Positions 57,084 to 64,000 of a stretch of DNA of 64,000 nucleotides are shown piece by piece. The DNA is from CAVSWT01 sp963782985 (GTDB lineage: Bacteria; Bacteroidota; Ignavibacteria; Ignavibacteriales; Ignavibacteriaceae): contig CAWALU010000003.1 of assembly GCA_963782985.1 (NCBI GenBank), forward strand, positions 372,001-436,000, written 5' to 3'. The position numbers and the translations under genes were made by a program. The notes beneath the pieces were generated by a model. That model saw nothing but the letters and a program-made list of their open reading frames with translations. It had not been told where the DNA came from and did not search any database. Each line of letters begins with the position of its first letter. Position 1 is the stretch's first letter.

Positions 57084-59280
57084 ATGTCATCAAATACTAA
57101 ATCAGAAAATAAAAAATTATACATACAGCTTTACAGCATTCACGGACTAATTAGAGGCCATGATTTAGAACTAGGCAGAGATGCTGATACAGGCGGACAA
57201 ACTAAATACGTTTTAGAGCTCGCGAAAAAATTGAGTGAATATGAGCAGGTTGATAAAGTTGAACTGGTAACCCGCTACATTAAAGATAAAAATGTTTCTG
57301 ATGATTATTCCCAAAGAATTGAAAAAGTAAATGACAAATTTAGCATCGTTAGAATTAAATGCGGCGGCAGCAAATATTTACGTAAAGAACAATTGTGGAA
57401 TCATTTGGAAGAGTTTGTTGATAAAAGCATTAAAAATATAAAAAGCCTGGGGAGGCTTCCGGATATTATCCATAGCCATTACGCCGATGCCGGATATGTT
57501 TGCAGCGAACTTACAAAATTTTTTGGAATTCCTTTTTTGCATACCGGACATTCGCTCGGCAGAGATAAAAAAAGAAAGCTTTTAAATGATGGTATGTCTG
57601 AGGAGGAGATTGAAAAAAGATATAAAATAAATCACCGCATTGAAACGGAAGAAACAATTATTTATTATGCCGATTCAATTATAACCAGCACCAAACAGGA
57701 GATAAATAATCAATACGGCGATTATGAAAACAGCAACAAAGTTAATTTTGTTGTAATTCCTCCGGGCGTAGATCTCGAAAAATTTTATCCATATAATTCT
57801 AAAGAAGGCGCAGCTGAAGAAGCGGAAAAAATGAAATCAATTATTCAAGAAAAGCTTTTGAAGTTTTTTGTTGATGTTGAAAAACCATTAATACTTTCTG
57901 TTTGCAGGCCAGATAAAAGGAAAAATATTTCAGGGTTAATAACCGCTTTTGGGGAAGATAAATCTCTGCAAGAAAAAGCTAACCTCGCCATCTTTGCGGG
58001 TATAAGAAAAGACATTCAAGAAATGCCGGAGAATGAAAGAGAAGTGTTAACAGAAATGTTATTACTGATGGACAAATATAACCTTTACGGAAAAATGGCT
58101 ATACCCAAACGGCACGATACGGAACATGAAGTCCCTCAGCTATATAGAATAGCCGCGGAAACCGGCGGAGTTTTTGTAAACGCAGCTTTAGTTGAACCTT
58201 TTGGATTAACTTTAATAGAAGCAGCCGGCAGCGGTGTTCCCGTTGTGGCAACTGACGACGGCGGTCCGCAGGATATAATTTCAAATTTGGAGAATGGAGT
58301 TTTAGTTGATGTTTCAGATTCAAAAAACATTGCGGAGGGATTAAATAAAATTTTATCTAATGAAAAGCTCTGGCAAAAATATTCTGAAAATGGAATGAAG
58401 CAAGTTCAAAAATTCTATTCGTGGGAAGCTCATACAAAATCATACTTAAGTGAAATTGATAAACTTCTCGGCAAAGATTTAAAAAAGGACGATACATTCG
58501 CCCCCATGGGAAAAAAATTATTTAAAATGGAAAAATTAGTCGTAAGCGATATCGATCATACTTTGTTGGGCGATAATGATGCGCTTAAAGAATTTGTTCA
58601 ATTAATAAAATCATTCCATTCTAAAACGGGCTTTGCAGTGGCTACCGGCAGAACGGTAGATTCTGCTTTTGATAGTACTTAAACAAAACGATGTGCCCAT
58701 GCCAGACGTTATTATTTCATCTGTCGGCTCTGAAATTTATTACAATAACAAAAATGAACTGCTGTATTCAAAGGGTTGGGACGCTCATATTTCTTATCAG
58801 TGGAATAGAAAAAAATTAGTTGAGCTGCTATCAAAATTTGAATTTCTTGAATATCAGGAAGAAGAAACTCAGCGAAAATTTAAAGTAAGCTACTACACTT
58901 CCGATGCGCCCCAGAATCTAAATAAAATAAAAGATATTCTATTTAAAAATAGAATTAAGGCTAATGTAATTTTTAGCCACGGTCAATTTCTTGATATTCT
59001 TCCATATCGTGCATCTAAAGGAAAGGCAATTCGATACTTGTCGTACCGATGGAATATACCTTATGAAAATATTTTAGTTGCTGGTGATTCAGGAAATGAT
59101 GCTGAAATGCTTAAAGGAGAATTATTAGGAGTGGTTGTAGCTAATTACAGCAGTGAATTGGAAACTTTAAAAGGTGGGAAGAGAATATTTTTTGCAAAAA
59201 GAAATTATGCCGGCGGAATTATAGATGGAATTAACCATTATGATTTTTTAAATGAAAAAAAGGAGAAGAGCCTTGAATGA
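57084..59280 (+). CDS. sucrose-phosphate synthase with HAD phosphatase domain, frameshifted
   Basis: The GT-B domain (residues about 1-480) starts with LYSIHGLIRGHDLELGRDADTGGQTKYVLELAKKLSE. It has HSHYADAG, HTGHSLGRDKKRKLLNDG and the donor-site motif VEPFGLTLIEAAGSGVPVVATDDGGPQDI. From about residue 490 a HAD domain follows (VSDIDHTLLGDNDA, ATGRTVDSA, GDSGNDAEML near the end). One extra T in the TTTT at 58667-58670 breaks the HAD part; without it the text reads VDSALIVLKQNDVPMPDVIISS. The full protein is about 731 residues. It makes sucrose-6-phosphate from UDP- or ADP-glucose and fructose-6-phosphate; the second domain resembles sucrose phosphatase. Confidence 0.9.
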
Positions 59281-61675
59281 TTTAATATCAAAAAAAATTG
59301 AAGAGAATAAACATTCATTTTTCAGATTTTTGAATAAAGTTGTTTGCAGTACCAACAAACTAAATGTTAAAGGAAATTTGTTGGAAGTATTTGAGGAGTA
59401 CAAAAAAAGCGATGAGAGCATCGGAGAAGATAGCCATGAAGCAATAGAAGAAATTATTAGGCTAACAAACGAATCCATCTGCACAGGTAATTTAACCTAC
59501 TTTGAAATCCGCGATCGCATTGGGCATGCACGGCATTATTTATTCAGCTTGGATGATACTTACTTTGAAAAAATATCACGCACGGAATATCTAAAAGTGA
59601 AAGAAGATTTTGTAGCTGCAGGGAGCCAGAATGATTTACTTAGTCTTAACTTCGAAACTTTTTACGATAAATTTCCCAGTGTGCGCGAGCCTAAAAATAT
59701 TGGTAAGGGAGTAGAGTTTTTAAATCGTTATCTGTCAAGTAAAATGTTTACCGAGCCGGAAAAAATACGAAAAGCTCTTTTTGATTTTTTGTTCGTTCAC
59801 AAATACCAGAACCAGCAATTAATTGTTAACGATAGAATTACCAGCCCGGAAGATCTAAGTTCTAAAATTGATAAAGCGATAATTTTTTTACGAAAGGAAG
59901 ATGAAAGCCGACCATATTCTGAATTTAAGCATAAGCTTCAGGAATTGGGGTTTGAACCCGGACTGGGAAATAATGCCGCTGCAATAATTGAAAGTTTAGA
60001 ACAATTGGAACTGCTGTTAAATGCCCCCGATCATCAAGCTTTATCAGATTTTCTTTCAAAGATTCCCATGATTTTTAACATCGCAATTATTTCTCCGCAC
60101 GGTTATTTTGGGCAGGAAGGCGTGCTCGGTATGCCTGATACAGGCGGGCAGGTTGTATATATACTGGATCAAGTAAAGGCTTTGGAAAAAGAGATGACAC
60201 ATTCTTTAAATGAGTCCGGGCTTGAGGCAAAACCTAAAATTATAATTTTAACCCGGCTTATTCCCAATGCTGGCGATACAAAATGTAATCAGCGGTTAGA
60301 GAAAGTTCATGATACAAAAAACACATGGATTTTGCGCGTGCCTTTTAGAGAGTTTAATAAAAAAGTAACTGATAATTGGATTTCACGTTTTGAAATCTGG
60401 CCTTACCTTGAAACTTTTTCAGAGGATGCGCACAAAGAATTGTTGGTTGAATTCGGAGAGCGCCCGGATTTTATTATTGGTAATTACTCTGATGGAAATA
60501 TGGTTGCTTATATGCTGGCAAGAAAATTTGGCGTAACGCAATGCAATATTGCCCATGCATTAGAAAAAAGTAAATATTTGTACAGCGCTTTGTATTGGAA
60601 AAGTATGGATGATCATTATCATTTTTCTGTTCAGTTTACTGCCGATTTAATTGCAATGAACACTGCAAATTTTATTATTACTTCTTCATATCAGGAAATA
60701 GCCGGCACCGGGGAAAGTATTGGTCAATATGAGAGTTATATAGATTTTACAATGCCGGAACTATTCCGCGTAACAGGTGGAATAAATTTATTTCACCCTA
60801 AGTTTAACATTGTTCCGCCCGGCGTAAATACAAAAATTTATTTCCCTTACACTGAAGAGAAAAAACGGATTAAAGAAACAAAGGCTGACCTTGAACAATT
60901 AATTTTTAACAATGTTGATGACCCGGATGTTTATGGAACATTAGAAAATCCGGAACTTCTCCCAATTTTTTCGCTTGCCCGGCTTGATAAAATAAAAAAC
61001 TTAACTTCACTGGCAGAATGGTATGGAAAGTCAGAAGAGCTACAAGAAAAATCAAACTTAATTCTTGTAGCCGGCAAAGTTGATCCTGACAAAACTCTTG
61101 ATAATGAAGAAAAAGAACAAATCCATTTAATGTATGATATTATCAATAAATACAATATTCAAAATAAAATTCGTTGGATTGGAAAGCTTTTTAGAAAAGA
61201 CCAAACCGGGGAAGTGTATAGAGTAATTGCCGATCACAAAGGAATTTTTGTGCAGCCGGCTTTGTTTGAAGGATTTGGTTTAACTGTACTTGAAGCAATG
61301 CGAAGCGGCTTGCCGGTGTTTGCTACTTTTTACGGGGGTCCTTTGGAAATTATTGAAGATGGAAAATCCGGTTTTCACATTGATCCCATTAACGAAAAAG
61401 AAACTACAGATAAAATTATTTCGTTTATTGATAAGTGCAAAAAAGATAAAACATATTGGAATAAAATTTCTGACAAAGCTATTAAAAGAGTTGATACAGC
61501 TTATAATTGGGAGCTTTATTCCCAAAAGCTTTTATCGCTCGCTAAAATATTTGGCTTCTGGAAGTTTACAACCAACATTGATATGGAAGAAATGAATGCT
61601 TATCTCGATGTTTTATATCATCTGCTTTATAAACCCAGAGCTAATAAAATTTTAGAAAACCACATGAGTAGATAA
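59273..61675 (+). CDS. sucrose synthase
   Basis: The 800-residue protein starts with TTG at 59273, eight bases before the end of the SPS gene, with AGGAG seven bases upstream; the frame also runs from 59252 but that ATG overlaps the ribosome site. An N-terminal regulatory region (about 1-260) is followed by a GT-B domain: ISPHGYFGQEGVLGMPDTGGQVVYILDQVKALE, CNIAHALEKSKYLYS, IITSSYQEIAGTGESIGQYESY and FEGFGLTVLEAMRSGLPVFATFYGGPLEIIEDG. It reversibly cleaves sucrose with UDP or ADP to give NDP-glucose plus fructose. Its length and motifs match plant and cyanobacterial sucrose synthases. Confidence 0.93.
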   Translation: MNDLISKKIEENKHSFFRFLNKVVCSTNKLNVKGNLLEVFEEYKKSDESIGEDSHEAIEEIIRLTNESICTGNLTYFEIRDRIGHARHYLFSLDDTYFEKISRTEYLKVKEDFVAAGSQNDLLSLNFETFYDKFPSVREPKNIGKGVEFLNRYLSSKMFTEPEKIRKALFDFLFVHKYQNQQLIVNDRITSPEDLSSKIDKAIIFLRKEDESRPYSEFKHKLQELGFEPGLGNNAAAIIESLEQLELLLNAPDHQALSDFLSKIPMIFNIAIISPHGYFGQEGVLGMPDTGGQVVYILDQVKALEKEMTHSLNESGLEAKPKIIILTRLIPNAGDTKCNQRLEKVHDTKNTWILRVPFREFNKKVTDNWISRFEIWPYLETFSEDAHKELLVEFGERPDFIIGNYSDGNMVAYMLARKFGVTQCNIAHALEKSKYLYSALYWKSMDDHYHFSVQFTADLIAMNTANFIITSSYQEIAGTGESIGQYESYIDFTMPELFRVTGGINLFHPKFNIVPPGVNTKIYFPYTEEKKRIKETKADLEQLIFNNVDDPDVYGTLENPELLPIFSLARLDKIKNLTSLAEWYGKSEELQEKSNLILVAGKVDPDKTLDNEEKEQIHLMYDIINKYNIQNKIRWIGKLFRKDQTGEVYRVIADHKGIFVQPALFEGFGLTVLEAMRSGLPVFATFYGGPLEIIEDGKSGFHIDPINEKETTDKIISFIDKCKKDKTYWNKISDKAIKRVDTAYNWELYSQKLLSLAKIFGFWKFTTNIDMEEMNAYLDVLYHLLYKPRANKILENHMSR

Positions 61676-62176
61676 GGAATATATAGAAAGAATAGAACTT
61701 GCCGGCAGAGCGTGCTGCACAATTTGTATTGGTGCGAATGACTCGCCTCGGCGAATTCGGATGAAGCAATCCCAAAAGAAAGCGTGTATGTGTCGATAAA
61801 TCAATTTTGAGATTGCTTGGTTCCTAGAGCGTCTACTAATGACTTCTATAAATAATTGTCATTGCGATGGTGATTAGCCGAAGCAATCTTATAATTGAAA
61901 TAGAGATTGCTTCACTCGAAGACTCATTCGCAATGACAGTAAGGTCATTCCTTAGGTAAATAAAGTCAACGCCTTTTTTGAGAATTCGCGATGACATCGT
62001 TCATGTGTATTCTGCAACAGCCTCGGTAGGCAGGATCTGAACATTATGATTATGATATTTGCGATGATCCGTCAGAGCTAGATTTTCAATCTTAATAATC
62101 AAAAAAAAATCTGTCGTATCATTGCTTTAATTTTATGATCTTCCTCTTAAACTTTAGCTTGGACTTTAATTTTTTT
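61676..62176. other. 501-base non-coding stretch with two degenerate palindromic repeats
   Basis: No gene is seen here. Two long imperfect inverted repeats lie in tandem (about 61734-61852 and 61858-61938), each built on ATTGCGA...GAAGCAATC and GATTGCTTC...CGCAATGA arms. The rest is featureless. The palindromes resemble dispersed repeat families seen in this phylum's genomes. Confidence 0.6.
61858..61938. repeat. dispersed palindromic repeat, better copy
   Basis: The left arm (61858-61889) TGTCATTGCGA...CCGAAGCAATCT matches the complement of the right arm (61904-61938) AGATTGCTTC...TCGCAATGACA with a few internal mismatches. A weaker copy occupies about 61734-61852. Such palindromes can be mobilised by RAYT-type transposases; none is in the window. 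Confidence 0.65.
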
Positions 62177-62804
62177 TTACTTCACCAGCAGCATCTTTTT
62201 TGAAGAAACAAAACTGCCTGCTTGCAGTCTATAAATATACATTCCGCTTGCGTAGTTTGAGCTATCGAAAATCAATTTCATAATTTCCCGGCTGCTGTTG
62301 TCTGTTTACAAGCGTAGCAATTTCTTTTCCCAAAACATCATAAACTTTTAACACTGTCAACTGCGGACTGCTGATTGAATACTTTATTTTGGTACTGGGA
62401 TTAAATGGATTTGGATAATTTTGTTCCAGCTTAAATTCTTTCGGCGCTGCATAGCTTATTATAAATGATTTACTAAGGGTCATTCCGTTTTTTGCGCTTA
62501 TCATAAATGCAATGGTGTCTTTCTTATTTATCTCAGCGTTACTTTCAATATCAAATATAAATGAAATATCTGTTTCTTTATTTGCTTCTATTTTTTCTAT
62601 GCTTTGTCTTTTATTCTTAAAGTTTATTGATGAGGATGTTTTGATTAAATCAACCGACACATTTTCTGCGTTTTCTATCTGCGAGATATTGGATAAGGTT
62701 ATTACTATTTCATTCCCTTTTGTTCCCGGTTCAACTTCATAGACTGTTTGTGAATATGATAAACCAGTTATTAATAAGAAGGCTGATAAAATTATCTTTT
62801 TCAT
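62177..62804 (-). CDS. T9SS C-terminal sorting-domain protein, frameshifted near the end
   Basis: The protein starts at ATG 62804 (GGAG six bases upstream; a longer frame starts 12 bases earlier) with signal MKKIILSAFLLITGLSYSQ. A single beta-sandwich domain of about 110 residues follows, then the type IX sorting domain: FKLEQNYPNPFNPSTKIKYSI and VLKVYDVLGKEIATLVNRQQQPGNYEI. An extra T in the run at 62268-62271 ends the frame early. Without it the standard tail follows, DFDSSNYASGMYIYRL...SKKMLLVK, with TAA at 62177-62179. It is exported by the type IX system and its C-terminal domain is usually removed. The body is unknown. Confidence 0.83.
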
Positions 62805-62929
62805 TTTATGCTCCATTTTTAATCTTCTATTCTACTTAGTGCGGCTTTGTGCTCTGCGTGTCTCAGTGGTAAAGAAAGTTCACCACTAAGGCACTAAGTA
62901 CACTCAGAAGCACTTAGTTTATTCTGTGC

Positions 62930-64000
62930 TTATTGTGTAAACTCAACAGTACCGTTAATGCCAATATCTTGAGTTTTATCTTGCTGCTGTCCGTTATAAT
63001 TTACTCTGAATGATAAACTTTTCGGAAGCATTTCTTTTACCGCTTTTCCATCTACTGTAGTTCCAAAGTCTCTCCACGCACCGGAATAATATTTTACATC
63101 TGCACCATCAACCGGCTGGTTTTGATTGTCTGTTACTTTTACTGTGCATAGTACAGTTGAAAAAACTACCGTGCTGTTTGCGCCGATATCTTGCTGCTTG
63201 TCATTTGAAATAAAATCATACGTCATTCTGAATGAATAATTTTTTGGAAGCAACTCTTTGCTTACAGTTCCATTCGTGATTGTTCCAAAACTTCTCCAAC
63301 CGCCGGCATAATATTGAACAGTTCCAGCATCACTGATTAAATTACCTAAACTATTTTTTAATTGAACAGAAGCATTTACTGTTTGGAAAGCTACAGTTGG
63401 ATTATCACCGATGTTCTGCTGCTTGTCATTGCTGCCGCCTTCGTAAGTCATTCTAAAGCTGTACGTATTTGGAAGAAGTTCTTTTGCTGCAATGCCGTTT
63501 TGCGTTGTGCCGAAATTTCTCCAACTGCCCGCGTAATATTGAACTTGCCCTTCGGGTAATAATTCCCCTAAGCTATTTTTTAATTGAACAGAAGCATTTA
63601 CTGTTTGGAAAGTATAAGTATTATTTTGTGCGGGTACATTGTTTATTTGCTGTGAACCGCCTTCATAAGTCATTCTGATGCTTAATGTTTGTTTGTCTGT
63701 AATTATAGTAAAAGTGCCGTCGCCGTTATTTACAGCATCTTTCCACGCACCCTCGTAATATTGAAGTGAACCGTTTGTGAGAAGTGCCCCGCTGCTGTTG
63801 GTTAGGGTTACTGTTAGGTTAGGAGATGGTTCTTCAGGAATTGACGGAAGCCTATCTAAAATATATTGAGCATTCCAGTAAAGAAATTTCCAGCCTTCTA
63901 ATGTTACAAAACGTGGATCGGTATTAAGTGAGTCTTTAAATACATAATCCACACTGTCTTGAAATGCTTTTACTTCTTTTGCCGTTCCAAGCGGAATCGC
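62930..64000 (-). CDS. surface protein with tandem 74-residue repeats (5' end outside the window)
   Basis: The gene enters from the right edge without a start (AIPLGTAKEVKAFQDSVDYVF at the N-terminal side) and ends at TAA 62930. From residue about 65 it has four repeats of about 72-74 residues, period 222 bases, each with VQLKNSLGxLL, QYYAGxWRxFGT, ELLPxxYSFRMTYEGGSNDKQQNIG. The glycine/tyrosine-rich beta repeats look like bacterial surface or adhesin modules; no family recognised. It has no sorting domain at its end in this window. The T9SS-sorted protein downstream on the same strand may be exported with it. Confidence 0.65.
   Translation of the reverse strand, partial: AIPLGTAKEVKAFQDSVDYVFKDSLNTDPRFVTLEGWKFLYWNAQYILDRLPSIPEEPSPNLTVTLTNSSGALLTNGSLQYYEGAWKDAVNNGDGTFTIITDKQTLSIRMTYEGGSQQINNVPAQNNTYTFQTVNASVQLKNSLGELLPEGQVQYYAGSWRNFGTTQNGIAAKELLPNTYSFRMTYEGGSNDKQQNIGDNPTVAFQTVNASVQLKNSLGNLISDAGTVQYYAGGWRSFGTITNGTVSKELLPKNYSFRMTYDFISNDKQQDIGANSTVVFSTVLCTVKVTDNQNQPVDGADVKYYSGAWRDFGTTVDGKAVKEMLPKSLSFRVNYNGQQQDKTQDIGINGTVEFTQ

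Noticed and set aside
1..64000. CRISPR arrays, tRNA or rRNA genes, insertion sequences and prophage genes
   Set aside because: I found no regular spaced direct repeats, no tRNA T-loop consensus in a cloverleaf context, and no transposase or phage structural reading frames; xerD is a housekeeping recombinase.

Overview
The window is AT-rich DNA from a member of the Bacteroidota/Chlorobiota/Ignavibacteriota group, most likely an Ignavibacteriota-type organism. The evidence is a type IX secretion C-terminal sorting domain with the NYPNPFNPST signature, a DUF2723 membrane protein, the long plant/Chlamydia-type IspG, a fused transaldolase-phosphoglucose isomerase, and many GTG/TTG starts in a low-GC background. 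This placement is an inference from gene content; no rRNA gene is present.

Layout. 1-7203 (mostly minus): the membrane half of an MsbA-like ABC exporter, a frameshifted lipoprotein, an M50 protease, a HicB antitoxin with a wrecked HicA toxin (plus strand), then xerD, a PgpH-like 7TM-HD c-di-AMP phosphodiesterase and a HAD phosphatase in one tightly overlapping run. 7207-14504 (minus): a sodium:solute symporter, a DUF1579 protein, a beta-propeller protein, a beta-CASP metallo-beta-lactamase protein and a cation/proton antiporter. 14649-20537 (minus): a redox-defence block (Rieske-FAD reductase, Cu/Zn SOD lipoprotein, DJ-1/PfpI protein, disulfide oxidoreductase, glucose-6-phosphate dehydrogenase). 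20611-26953: a decayed outer-membrane barrel gene, a HiPIP lipoprotein, a GT9 glycosyltransferase and a DUF2723 protein. 27104-37162 (plus): pseudouridine synthase, M24 aminopeptidase, EamA transporter, aldo/keto reductase, rpiB, tal-pgi, a secreted protein and an FAH-family hydrolase. 37184-45637 (minus): ruvA, ruvC, yebC, recJ, the RNase P RNA gene, a zinc-ribbon coiled-coil protein, a Nif3-like protein, a possible small leader RNA and ispG. 45865-49867 (plus): dnaG, a small unknown protein and an unusual membrane-anchored Lon-like/FG-GAP protein. 49880-52449: an accessory scar with a decayed BACON/LamG repeat gene and a truncated VapC. 52589-55694 (plus): two unknown proteins, a 2[4Fe-4S] ferredoxin and a geranylgeranyl-reductase-family flavoprotein. 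56170-61675 (plus): a sucrose cluster (fructokinase, sucrose-phosphate synthase/phosphatase, sucrose synthase). 62177-64000 (minus): a T9SS-sorted protein and a surface protein with 74-residue repeats.

About thirteen single-base frameshifts interrupt otherwise well-conserved genes, most of them one extra A or T. They hit housekeeping genes (zwf, tal-pgi, SPS), so assembly or read error is the leading explanation. In those cases I give the whole gene with the lesion located. Genes with several independent lesions are called pseudogenes.

Functionally, zwf, rpiB and tal-pgi supply pentose-phosphate steps, and the redox block could draw on the resulting NADPH. The sucrose cluster makes and cleaves sucrose, with fructokinase recycling fructose. 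The ruv/recJ/yebC/rnpB block is informational housekeeping. The most unusual protein is the Lon-like peptidase fold joined through one membrane helix to an extracytoplasmic FG-GAP domain (48113-49867).
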